Shown: positions 23,900 to 31,998 of the stretch, piece by piece
How positions within the stretch are numbered: position 1 is the stretch's first letter
Layout of the letters: each line of letters starts with the position of its first letter
Origin: Actinomycetota bacterium
GTDB lineage: Bacteria; Actinomycetota; Actinomycetes; S36-B12
Assembly: GCA_016870515.1 (NCBI GenBank)
Contig: VGBL01000001.1
Location: 141,479-205,478 of the forward strand
Reading direction: 5' to 3'
Length of the DNA stretch: 64,000 bases
Position numbers and translations under genes: made by a program
The notes under the pieces: model-generated
Databases searched by the model: none
What the model was told of the DNA's origin: nothing
What the model saw: the letters and a program-made list of their open reading frames with translations, nothing else

Positions 23900-25896
23900 G
23901 TGGGCTCCTGCTTGATGTCGAGCACGACGACGATCGCGTGGGCATCGACGGCCTGCCCCGGCTCGACGAGCACCTCGATCACCACGCCATCACTGTCAGC
24001 GGTGATGCGGTGCTCCATCTTCATCGCCTCCAGCACGACGAGGGTTTGCCCGGCGGTAACCCGGTCACCCGCCTTTACGTCGACGACCGTAACCGTGCCG
24101 GGGACCGGCGTGGACGGCCCACGGGCGCCGGCGTCGGCCTCGCGGTCGGCGAATCTCGGCTGCTCGCGCCACTGCGTGGACCACAGCGGGTCATCGACGC
24201 AGATCAGGTCGCCGTAGCGCGTCACTCGACACCGCGCCTGGATGCCCCCCAGGGTGATGTCGACTGCATCGTCGGCGCCTCGAACGCCCACGTCGCCGAG
24301 GTCACGCGGCTCGTCGGCGAAGGGATCGGCACCGCCGTCGAGTACGCCGGCGGCGAAACCATTGCGCGTGCGCTGGTAGGCCACGATTCGGGAGTCGCCG
24401 CCAAGTCGCTGGAGTCCGAGTAGCTCATGCACCGCCGGCACATTGCGCCAGCCGGCGGCCACGCCGTCAGGAGTCGGCCCGGCGTCGCCCACGACAGCCA
24501 CGCAGTGACGGTCGAGCACGATCCCAGGGACGGCGGCGTCAAGGGTGGTCGGCTCTTCGTCGAGGAACGCCGTCGTCGTATCGCCGATGGCGAAGCGTAG
24601 GGACTCGAGGATCGCGACGAGTGAGTCGCGGTTTGTGATGAGGCCATGGATGGTCGCGCCTCGCAGCGCGAGTGCTAGGGACTGCGCGGCGGTCGTGCGA
24701 TCGACCGCCTGCACGATGACCTTCGCCAGCATGGGGTCGTAGTACGCCGACACCTCGCAGCCTGATTCGACGCCGCTGTCGACACGGGCGACCGATGGCA
24801 CGGTGAAGGCGTGGAGGATTCCCGTGTTGGGCAGGTAGCCCCGTGCCGGATCCTCGGCATACAGGCGCACCTCGATCGCGTGACCACACGGCACGATCTC
24901 CTCCTGGGCGCGCGGGAGCGCCTCGCCACGTGCCACTCGGATCTGCCACTCCACGAGGTCGAGTCCGGTCACCATCTCGGTGACGGGGTGCTCCACCTGC
25001 AGACGGGTGTTCATCTCCAGGAAGTAGAAATCCTGATCGTCACCCTCGCCGGCCACAATGAACTCGACCGTGCCGGCACCGACGTAGCCGATGCGCTGGG
25101 CCAGTGCCACGGCCGCGTCGTACATTGGTTGGGCGAGACGCGCGGCCAGCCCTGGCGATGGCGACTCCTCGACGATCTTCTGGTGGCGGCGCTGGATGGA
25201 GCACTCACGCTCGCCGAGGTGCACGACATGACCGTGCGTGTCGCCGAACACCTGCACCTCGACGTGTCGTGATCGCTTGAGATAGCGCTCGAGGAAAACC
25301 GTCGGGTCGCCAAACGACGCCTGGGCCTCGCGTCGTGCTGACGCCAATGCCTCGGCGAGAACGTCTGCTGACTCGACGATGCGCATACCCTTGCCGCCAC
25401 CACCCGCACTCGCCTTCACCATCAGCGGATAGCCCACGTCGGCGGCAATGCGAGCGACCTCGGCGTCACCGAGGCTGTCGGGGAGCTCCGCACCTGGCAC
25501 GAGCGGGACGCCTGCCTCGGCCGCAAGACGCTTAGCCTCCACCTTCAGGGCCATGGCGCGGATCGAGTCGGGCGTCGGACCGATCCACGTGACGCCCGCG
25601 GCCGTCACCGCCTCGGCGAAGGCAGGGTTTTCGGAGAGGAAGCCATAGCCTGGATGCACCGCATCGGCACCGCAGCGGCGTACAGCCTCGAGAATTTGGT
25701 CGACGTCGAGGTAGGTCTCGACGCTCGTCGACCCGCGCAGCGCCACCGCCATGTCGGCTTCGCGCACGAATGGCGCATCGGCATCGGGCTCGGAGTACAC
25801 CGCGACGGTTTGGATACCCATGGCACGCGCGGTGCGAAAGACGCGGCGCGCGATCTCGCCGCGGTTGGCCACCAGGATGCGTCGCATGGCGATCAC
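23896..25896 (-). CDS. Acyl-CoA carboxylase alpha subunit (biotin carboxylase + BCCP)
   Basis: A 666-residue biotin carboxylase/BCCP protein. Biotin carboxylase N-domain starts RILVANRGEIARRVFRTAR; ATP-grasp glycine loop is KASAGGGGKGMRIV; RHQKIVEESPSP and EMNTRLQVEHPVTEM hold catalytic residues; the biotinylation site is LEAMKMEH near the C-terminus. With the adjacent beta subunit it carboxylates a branched unsaturated acyl-CoA, geranyl-CoA (AtuF) or 3-methylcrotonyl-CoA (LiuD). The GTG overlaps the beta-subunit stop as GTGA; an ATG nine bases later is an alternative. Confidence 0.92.
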   Translation of the reverse strand: MIAMRRILVANRGEIARRVFRTARAMGIQTVAVYSEPDADAPFVREADMAVALRGSTSVETYLDVDQILEAVRRCGADAVHPGYGFLSENPAFAEAVTAAGVTWIGPTPDSIRAMALKVEAKRLAAEAGVPLVPGAELPDSLGDAEVARIAADVGYPLMVKASAGGGGKGMRIVESADVLAEALASARREAQASFGDPTVFLERYLKRSRHVEVQVFGDTHGHVVHLGERECSIQRRHQKIVEESPSPGLAARLAQPMYDAAVALAQRIGYVGAGTVEFIVAGEGDDQDFYFLEMNTRLQVEHPVTEMVTGLDLVEWQIRVARGEALPRAQEEIVPCGHAIEVRLYAEDPARGYLPNTGILHAFTVPSVARVDSGVESGCEVSAYYDPMLAKVIVQAVDRTTAAQSLALALRGATIHGLITNRDSLVAILESLRFAIGDTTTAFLDEEPTTLDAAVPGIVLDRHCVAVVGDAGPTPDGVAAGWRNVPAVHELLGLQRLGGDSRIVAYQRTRNGFAAGVLDGGADPFADEPRDLGDVGVRGADDAVDITLGGIQARCRVTRYGDLICVDDPLWSTQWREQPRFADREADAGARGPSTPVPGTVTVVDVKAGDRVTAGQTLVVLEAMKMEHRITADSDGVVIEVLVEPGQAVDAHAIVVVLDIKQEPT

Positions 25897-27542
25897 ATCC
25901 GGAAGACGCCGTATGACTCGGCGCCGCAGATCGGGGCCGAGTGCACAGCCGACAGTGACAGGGTCAAGGCGTTGCGGGTGTCGCGCGGATCGATGATGCC
26001 GTCATCCCAGAGGCGCCCGGTGGCGAAGAGTGCCGTCGACTGGCTCTCGACCTGCTGCTCGAAGGCGTCGCGCATGGGCGCGAAGGCGGCATCGTCGAAT
26101 TCGATGCCCGTGCTCTCGGCCTTCTGGCGGGCGACGATGGTGAGTACGCCCGCGAGCTGCTTGGGGCCCATGACCGCGATGCGGTGATTGGGCCAGGAGA
26201 AGACGAAGCGTGGGTCGTAGGCGCGGCCCGACATGCCGTAGTTGCCGGCACCGTAGGAGGCGCCCATCATCAGCGTCAGGTGCGGCACCGTGGAATTAGA
26301 GACCGCGTTGATGAGTTTGGCGCCATCCTTGATGATGCCGCCCTGCTCGTAGCGCGTGCCCACCATGAAGCCGGTGATGTTTTGGGCGAAGAGGATCGGC
26401 ACACCCATGCGATTGCACAGCTGGATGAACTGCGCGCCCTTTTCGCTCTCCTGGCTGAAGAGGATGCCGTTGTTGGCGAGCACGCCGACCGGATAGCCGC
26501 CGATGTGACCCCAGCCGGTGACGAGCGTGGAACCGTAGAGCGCCTTGAACTCCTCGAACTCGCTGCCGTCGAGGACGCGCGCGAGCACCTCGCGTGCTTC
26601 GAAGGGCGCGCGCACGTCGGCGCTCGGGATACCGAGCAGCTCCTCGGGGTCGTAGAGGGGCTCGACAGGGGCGCGGTCGGGGCCGGGGCCGGCCTTGCGC
26701 CAGCGCAGGTGCTCGACGATCTGCCGGCCGATGCGCAGCGCATCGAGCTCGTCGAGCGCGAGGTAGTCCGCGAGGCCCGATGTACGCGCGTGCATCTCGG
26801 CGCCGCCCAGTTCCTCTTCGTCGGCGTCCTCGTCTATGGCCATCTTCACCAGGGGCGGCCCGCCGAGGTAGACGCGTGCGGCGTCCTTCTGCAGCACGAC
26901 GTAATCGCTCATGCCCGGCACGTAGGCACCGCCCGCGGTGCTGCTGCCGAAGACGAGGGTGACGGTCGGGATGCCGATCGCAGACAGTTGCGTGAGTTTC
27001 TTGAAGCTAGCGCCGCCGGGCACGAATATCTCGGCCTGCTTGGGCAGGTCGGCGCCACCTGACTCGGTGAGGCTCACGAGCGGAAGGCGATTGAGGCGTG
27101 CGATCTCCATCGCGCGTAGGCCCTTGGCGACCGACGTCGGCCCCTGAGATCCGCCCTTCACGGTGGGGTCGTTGGCCACGATCATGCACTCGGTGCCGTG
27201 TACGCGCCCGATGCCGGTGGCGACACCGCCGCCCAGTGGATCGTCGGTGCCCCAGCCCGCGAGCGGACTGAGTTCGAGGAACGGCGAGTCGCGATCGAGC
27301 AGGAGGTTGATGCGCTCGCGCGGGAGCAGTTTGCCGCGGCCACGGTGCCGCGCGACGGTCTTGGCGTTCTTCTCTGGATCGCCGCTCCCGCCGCCGGCGA
27401 TCACCTTGGCTAGCAGGCCGTCGATCTCGGCGAGGGACTCGAGCATGGCCGCGCGGTTGGACCCAAAGCCCGACAGGGGCGGCTCTGCCGACCCGCCGGG
27501 CCGGATGGTTGGGTCAAGGCGGGAGCGCAGGACGGGCGCCAT
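25893..27542 (-). CDS. Acyl-CoA carboxylase beta subunit (carboxyltransferase)
   Basis: A 549-residue carboxyltransferase of the geranyl-CoA/3-methylcrotonyl-CoA carboxylase type (AtuC/LiuB-like). N- and C-terminal halves show GRGKLLPRERINLLLD, VSLTESGGADLPKQAE, GSSTAGGAYVPGM, then QNITGFMVGTRYEQGGI and MMGASYGAGNYGMSGRAY, where the GAGNYGM loop is typical of these methylcrotonyl/geranyl enzymes. The extreme N-terminus carries a short Gly/Pro-rich insertion (PGGSAEPPLSGFG) encoded by a dispersed repeat. First gene of the operon; its promoter overlaps a palindromic operator. Confidence 0.92.
   Translation of the reverse strand: MAPVLRSRLDPTIRPGGSAEPPLSGFGSNRAAMLESLAEIDGLLAKVIAGGGSGDPEKNAKTVARHRGRGKLLPRERINLLLDRDSPFLELSPLAGWGTDDPLGGGVATGIGRVHGTECMIVANDPTVKGGSQGPTSVAKGLRAMEIARLNRLPLVSLTESGGADLPKQAEIFVPGGASFKKLTQLSAIGIPTVTLVFGSSTAGGAYVPGMSDYVVLQKDAARVYLGGPPLVKMAIDEDADEEELGGAEMHARTSGLADYLALDELDALRIGRQIVEHLRWRKAGPGPDRAPVEPLYDPEELLGIPSADVRAPFEAREVLARVLDGSEFEEFKALYGSTLVTGWGHIGGYPVGVLANNGILFSQESEKGAQFIQLCNRMGVPILFAQNITGFMVGTRYEQGGIIKDGAKLINAVSNSTVPHLTLMMGASYGAGNYGMSGRAYDPRFVFSWPNHRIAVMGPKQLAGVLTIVARQKAESTGIEFDDAAFAPMRDAFEQQVESQSTALFATGRLWDDGIIDPRDTRNALTLSLSAVHSAPICGAESYGVFRM
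27465..27500. repeat. Single copy of a dispersed 36 bp element inside the carboxyltransferase gene
   Basis: This 36 bp stretch matches, in opposite orientation to the coding strand, the unit of the tandem repeat at 52337-52480 at 31 of 36 positions. It encodes part of PGGSAEPPLSGFG near the N-terminus of the carboxyltransferase. Confidence 0.6.
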
Positions 27543-27544
27543 GG

Positions 27545-27564
27545 ACTTGACATTAGTGTCAAGT
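27545..27564. promoter_or_regulatory. Operator palindrome of the acyl-CoA operon
   Basis: ACTTGACA-N4-TGTCAAGT is a perfect 8-4-8 inverted repeat starting three bases before the carboxyltransferase ATG on the minus strand. It overlaps the -10 region, so a bound repressor would block transcription. Confidence 0.7.
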
Positions 27565-27579
27565 TGATACGTGCGTCAA
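27550..27579 (-). promoter_or_regulatory. Operon promoter: -35 TTGACG, -10 TAATGT
   Basis: On the minus strand TTGACG (27574-27579) is 18 bases from TAATGT (27550-27555), which ends seven bases before the ATG at 27542. The transcript would be nearly leaderless. The -10 lies inside the palindromic operator. Confidence 0.6.
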
Positions 27580-27800
27580 GTGTCTCGCGGTGTTCTTCGG
27601 GAGATCGAGGGCGATTTCCCGCCTCTTTCCTTCGAAGAATGAGGGCTCAGCCCTCTGAGGGCTTCTCCGTGATGCACCCGCGCGCCGACCCCCAGGAGCA
27701 GATCACACAACTCTCGGCGCTCCGCGCGGGCGACATCGAGGGCCTTCATGCGGGGAGCCTCGCCCGGTGCTCAGCCGTCTGAAGGTGCAGCAGGCGGGTC
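27580..27800. other. Intergenic region without a recognised gene
   Basis: About 220 bases between the acyl-CoA operon promoter and the subtilase promoter. It holds a GAGGGC-TCA-GCCCTC hairpin at 27641-27655 and TTCTTCG/CGAAGAA arms around 27590 and 27631. No reading frame here has a convincing start or family resemblance. Confidence 0.4.
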
Positions 27801-27806
27801 TAGCCT
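27801..27806 (+). promoter_or_regulatory. Leaderless -10 element (TAGCCT), subtilase gene
   Basis: TAGCCT, then six bases, then the ATG at 27813; no Shine-Dalgarno sequence. Confidence 0.55.
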
Positions 27807-27812
27807 TCACCC

Positions 27813-30800
27813 ATGGCAGCGATCACGCGACCCACAGCACTTGCATCCATCATCGTCCTCGCCCTCTCGGCACTTGCCGTGCCCGCGGGTGCCCAGGCAC
27901 CCGAAGGGCCCGCCGTCGCGGACCGTGCCCTGCTGCCCGAGCCGGCCACCTCGGTGAGCGTCATGCTCGAGCTCGACGCGACACCAGCCGCGGTGGCATG
28001 GGCGCAAGCGCCTACCACGCGATCGAAGCGCGCATCGGCACGTGTGGCGATCGCGCGCGTGGAGGCGTTGGCCGCCGGTGTACGCCGAGCCGTAAGGAAG
28101 CAGGACGTCCTCTTCGAGGCGACGAACGTCTATGCGGGCGTTGCCGTGCGCGCTGACGTCGACGATCTTGATCGCCTAGCGCGCATCCCCGGCGTCAAGG
28201 CCGTCCATCTCCTGGTGCCGAAGGAGCGTGACAACTTCGCGGCCGTGCCGCTCATCTCGGCGCCCGCTGCGTGGACCGGATCCGCGGGCACGGGCAAGGG
28301 CGTGACGATCGGCATCATGGACACGGGCATCGACTACACGCACGCGGACTTCGGCGGCCCCGGCACGGCCGCGGCCTTCCAAGCCGCACTCGCCGCCAAG
28401 GACGCTGGGCAGTCCCCCGTCTATCCCGACGCGGCCAAGGTCGCGGGCGGCATCGACCTCGTCGGCGACGACTATAACGCCGCCGATCCAGCGACCTCCA
28501 CCCCTCAGCCCGACGACAACCCCCTCGACTGCGACGGCCACGGCACGCACGTGGCCGGCACCGCGGCGGGCTATGGCGTAGCCGCCGACGGGAGCACCTA
28601 CGCTGGCCCGTGGGACGCCACCACACCCTTCACCACGATGGGCATCGGCCCGGGCGTCGCGCCTGAGTCCACCCTCTACGCGATCAAGGTCTTCGGGTGC
28701 GAGGGCTCGACCAACGTCGTGGTCGAGGGCCTGGACTGGGCGATGGATCCCAATGGCGATGGGGACTTCTCTGACCATCTCGATGTGGTCAACATGTCTC
28801 TCGGCGGGGAGTACGGCTCGCCGCAGGATCCGGACTCGGTCGCGAGCAACAACGCGGTGGAGGCGGGCATCTCGGTGATTGCCTCGGCGGGCAACTCCGG
28901 CGACACCTACGAGATCACGGGCTCGCCGGGCAACGCTGTGAAGGTGCTCTCGGTCGCGGCGAGTGAGGACAACGCTCAGATCACCGACGGCTTCACCGCG
29001 TTGATCGCGGGCACGTCCGCGACCTACCCCGGAGTGCTTGCCGACGCCAATGACTGGAACAGCCAGTCCGCAAGCGGCACGGTTGTCGAGATCGGGGACT
29101 GGTCCGCGCCTCTGGCAGATGGCAACAACCCCGACGGCTGCGAGGCGCTCAGCGCTACCGATGCTGCAAAGGTCGCCGGACGCATCGTGCTCCTGTGGTG
29201 GGACGCCAACGACATCCAGCGTCGCTGCGGATCTGCCACACGCGTGGGCTACGCCGCCGACGCGGGAGCGATCGGCGCCATCCTCGGCGGCACCGAGAGG
29301 CTCTTCACCTCCGCAATCGCAGGAGACGCGCGCATCCCCTCGCTTCTTACCCTCGGTCCGACGACCGATGCCCTCCACTCGGCACTGCTCGCCGGTCGCT
29401 CGGTCACCGCCTCTCTCGACGGGAACCTGCGCAACAGCGAAAAGGTGATCGTGACGGGGCCGCAGGATCCGACGGACACCGCCATGGACTTCACCTCGCG
29501 CGGCAACGCGCTTGTAGGCAACGCCAAGCCCGACGTCAGCGCTCCCGGAGGCACGATCTTCAGCGCCTTAGTGGGCACAGGATCGGGCGGTGCCTCCTAC
29601 AGCGGCACCTCCATGGCTGCTCCGGCGACCGCCGGGGTCGCTGCGCTCGTGCTTGCGGCGCACCCGACGTGGAACCCTCAGCAGGTCAAGGCGGCCATCA
29701 TGAACACCGCCGACCATGACCTCTTCCTGAATTCGGGTCGCACGGGTCCGCTTTACGACAACCTGCGCATGGGCTCAGGGCGGATCGACGCGGAGGCCGC
29801 CGTATCCACGGACGCGGTCGCCTACGTCGTCGACGATCCAGGCGCGGTAAGCGTGTCCTTCGGCGTCATAAACGTCGCGTCCGCGACCTCCACCTCCAAG
29901 ACGGTGCGCATCAAGGACCTGCGCACGAGCGGTGGAGCGCGCGCCTACTCCACGAGCCTCGAGGCGATCAACGCCCTCGCGGGGGCGTCGTACGCCGTAT
30001 CGCCAAGCAGCGTCACCCTCGCGCCAGGCAAGTCGGCCACCGTGCGCGTGACGTTGACCATGGACCCGAGCAAACTCACCCACAAGGCGGATCCAACGAT
30101 CTCACTTTATCCGCTGGGTAACGGCATCATGCGCGACTTCCTCACCGACATCAGCTCGCATCTGCTGGTGACTCCCGCGGGGAGCGCATCGTCACTGCGC
30201 GTGCCGGTCTTCGCGGCACCACGTCCGGCCTCGACGCTGACCGCTTCGTCCAGCGTCCGGGTCGGCGGCGCAGGTGACCTCCTCACCGGCTCCCTCACCC
30301 TGAGCGGCAACGGCGTCGATGTGCGCGGGTCGAAAGGCTACGAGCGCGAGCGGTCGCGCATCTCGGCGATGCAGCTCATGGGCGAGAGCCCACGCCTGCC
30401 GCAATGCGTGCCAGGAGTGAGCACCGGCTGCGTGACCACACCCGATCAAGCATCGGCGGACATGCGCTACGTCGGCTTCACCTCCGACGCCCGCGAGATC
30501 GCTGCAGACGGTGGCGATCCGCTGTCCGCCGAAACCCCAGGCAAGGCGTTCTTCGGCATTGCGAGTTGGCAGCCCTGGCGCAGTGCGGCCAACATCGCCC
30601 AATTCGTCGTCTTCCTGGACACGGATAACGAAGGCACCGCCGACCTCTTGGTCGCAAACTTCGACCTGGGACAGGATGTCTTCGTCGCGATGGCCATGGG
30701 GTTGCGACCAGGCGACGGCATTGCATTCCCCTCACAGGAATTGATCAACAACGTCGCGGGTGACAAAGACACAGCCAAGCTCCACGGCAACGTGATGACC

Positions 30801-31154
30801 CTGCCGGTGAACCTGGCGTCACTCGCCAACCCCAGTGACGCGGAAGGCAATCCGATCGCGCCGTACATCACGGCCGAGACATCGACCATCTCCTACTGGA
30901 TTGCGGCACTCGACAGGGCCGGAAGCGTCATCGACGCCATCGGCTACCCCACGGTCCCGCTGCGGAGCGACATCCTAGCGCCGGCGTTGACTGCCTTTAC
31001 GTCAGCGGGGACGATGCCCGCATCGTCGGCACGGGGGACGCGACTCACCGTGACAATGGATCCGGCTCGGGTGGGCGACAACCCGCGCCTGCTCCTCTTA
31101 CATCACCTCAACAGCCTCGCGCGCAAGGCACAGGTGGTGAGTGTCGTGCGCTAA
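27813..31154 (+). CDS. Secreted subtilisin-like serine protease (S8) with inserted PA-like domain
   Basis: A 1113-residue exported protease. Signal peptide 1-28 (ALASIIVLALSALAVPAGAQA), an inhibitor_I9-like propeptide to about residue 150, then the S8 domain: catalytic Asp170 (IMDTGIDYTHADFG), His243 (DGHGTHVAG) and Ser600 (YSGTSMAAP). The long gap between His and Ser holds a protease-associated-type insert (RIVLLWWDANDIQ, AGAIGAILGG). The C-terminal about 450 residues contain a fibronectin-III-like beta region (SPSSVTLAPGKSATVRVTL) and another unknown beta-rich domain. It resembles minor extracellular proteases Vpr. Monocistronic. Confidence 0.92.
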   Translation: MAAITRPTALASIIVLALSALAVPAGAQAPEGPAVADRALLPEPATSVSVMLELDATPAAVAWAQAPTTRSKRASARVAIARVEALAAGVRRAVRKQDVLFEATNVYAGVAVRADVDDLDRLARIPGVKAVHLLVPKERDNFAAVPLISAPAAWTGSAGTGKGVTIGIMDTGIDYTHADFGGPGTAAAFQAALAAKDAGQSPVYPDAAKVAGGIDLVGDDYNAADPATSTPQPDDNPLDCDGHGTHVAGTAAGYGVAADGSTYAGPWDATTPFTTMGIGPGVAPESTLYAIKVFGCEGSTNVVVEGLDWAMDPNGDGDFSDHLDVVNMSLGGEYGSPQDPDSVASNNAVEAGISVIASAGNSGDTYEITGSPGNAVKVLSVAASEDNAQITDGFTALIAGTSATYPGVLADANDWNSQSASGTVVEIGDWSAPLADGNNPDGCEALSATDAAKVAGRIVLLWWDANDIQRRCGSATRVGYAADAGAIGAILGGTERLFTSAIAGDARIPSLLTLGPTTDALHSALLAGRSVTASLDGNLRNSEKVIVTGPQDPTDTAMDFTSRGNALVGNAKPDVSAPGGTIFSALVGTGSGGASYSGTSMAAPATAGVAALVLAAHPTWNPQQVKAAIMNTADHDLFLNSGRTGPLYDNLRMGSGRIDAEAAVSTDAVAYVVDDPGAVSVSFGVINVASATSTSKTVRIKDLRTSGGARAYSTSLEAINALAGASYAVSPSSVTLAPGKSATVRVTLTMDPSKLTHKADPTISLYPLGNGIMRDFLTDISSHLLVTPAGSASSLRVPVFAAPRPASTLTASSSVRVGGAGDLLTGSLTLSGNGVDVRGSKGYERERSRISAMQLMGESPRLPQCVPGVSTGCVTTPDQASADMRYVGFTSDAREIAADGGDPLSAETPGKAFFGIASWQPWRSAANIAQFVVFLDTDNEGTADLLVANFDLGQDVFVAMAMGLRPGDGIAFPSQELINNVAGDKDTAKLHGNVMTLPVNLASLANPSDAEGNPIAPYITAETSTISYWIAALDRAGSVIDAIGYPTVPLRSDILAPALTAFTSAGTMPASSARGTRLTVTMDPARVGDNPRLLLLHHLNSLARKAQVVSVVR

Positions 31155-31162
31155 CGCGCGGT

Positions 31163-31230
31163 CAGTGGGTCGCCCGGGATTCGAACCCCGAACCTAGAAG
31201 GCCACCGCGGGTTACTACCTGGCCCACACG
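31163..31230 (-). pseudogene. Degenerate tRNA-like sequence (tRNA 3' half relic)
   Basis: The minus strand has a T-arm-like GGGGTTCGAATCCCGGG followed by GCGACCCAC, which pairs imperfectly with a 5' GTGGGCC about 55 bases away. No proper D arm or five-pair anticodon stem can be drawn around CCTTCTAGG, so it is not a working tRNA. It may be a decayed tRNA-Arg(UCU)-like gene or an old integration scar. Confidence 0.35.
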
Positions 31231-31272
31231 CGTGACACGCTGGTACGCCTCGTGCGCCACCCAGGAGGCGCC

Positions 31273-31416
31273 GTGCATTCTTTTTCTGCCCTCACCCTGG
31301 GGCTGGTCACCGCAGTGGCCGTCCTAGTGAGCAATCCCGTGGCGAGCGCGCGGACGGTGCGGAGGCCGGCCACCGTGCAGTGCCGCGTGCGCGCCCCTCG
31401 ATCGCACCCTGAATGA
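31273..31416 (+). CDS. Small secreted cationic peptide (hypothetical)
   Basis: A 47-codon reading frame starting with GTG, with a perfect AGGAGG four bases upstream. Residues 1-26 form a textbook signal peptide (HSFSALTLGLVTAVAVLVSN then PVASA), leaving a mature 21-residue peptide rich in Arg with one Cys (RTVRRPATVQCRVRAPRSHP). No family recognised. It could be a real small exported peptide or the N-terminal remnant of a larger lost gene. Confidence 0.45.
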   Translation: MHSFSALTLGLVTAVAVLVSNPVASARTVRRPATVQCRVRAPRSHPE

Positions 31417-31588
31417 GCAGCAGGGCCGAGCCTGCACCCACTCATGCGCTTCGACATTGTCATGGTGCCTATCGGGATATGACCACGTGCCGGGCCGCTT
31501 TTAGCGGTACGCGGAGCGGGTCGTTGATCCCCGGTCAATGAGGAGCCTGCCATCAGGCTGGGCAGCGGACGAGAGGGTCTTTGCCGCC

Positions 31589-31858
31589 TCAGGACTGGTG
31601 CAGCCCCAGATCCCACTCGGCGGCGAGGCGGTTGAGCGTGTGGGCGCCCTGGCCGACTGCGTCGGCGCCAGCGAGGGCCGCGGCGTACCCCAGAAGGAAC
31701 GTGGTGATCGGGGCTGCGGGGCGGTCGACGGCGTGGGCGGCGTCGCGGGCGACGTCGAGGAGGAGATGGACATCGACCTCGGGGATGGTGATGTCGAACT
31801 CGGTCTGCAGGGCGTGGGTGGCTGCGGCCGTCCACTGGGTCAGGGAATCTCGGCTCAT
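31589..31858 (-). CDS. DUF6457 domain protein, molybdenum cofactor linked
   Basis: An 89-residue small protein with the DUF6457 pattern: a Trp-containing start (LTQWTAAATHAL), VDVHLLLDVARDAAHAVDRPA, then APITTFLLGYAAALAG. The domain usually stands beside, or fused to, MobA and formate dehydrogenase accessory genes. It is divergent from moeA. The ATG at 31858 follows CAGGAT and seven bases; another ATG at 31867 would add three residues. Function unknown, probably molybdenum cofactor handling. Confidence 0.7.
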   Translation of the reverse strand: MSRDSLTQWTAAATHALQTEFDITIPEVDVHLLLDVARDAAHAVDRPAAPITTFLLGYAAALAGADAVGQGAHTLNRLAAEWDLGLHQS

Positions 31859-31986
31859 GGGGCTCATCCTGCCCCGTCGTCGTGTCCCGCGGGGCCGACC
31901 TCCCGCGTTGAGTGGCGGCTGAGGCGGCGCGACACGCCGGACGCACACCGCACAACCCGCCACTGACCGGGGAGGGCGGGCGGTGG

Positions 31987-31992
31987 CACCCT
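31987..31992 (+). promoter_or_regulatory. Leaderless -10 element (CACCCT), moeA
   Basis: CACCCT ends six bases before the ATG at 31999. Confidence 0.4.
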
Positions 31993-31998
31993 GTTGAC

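Noticed and set aside
27564..27782. 72-codon frame between the acyl-CoA operon and the subtilase
   Set aside because: No Shine-Dalgarno or -10 at the right spacing, and composition like random high-GC sequence.
31163..31230. Functional tRNA
   Set aside because: No five-pair anticodon stem and no D arm can be formed; listed only as a relic.
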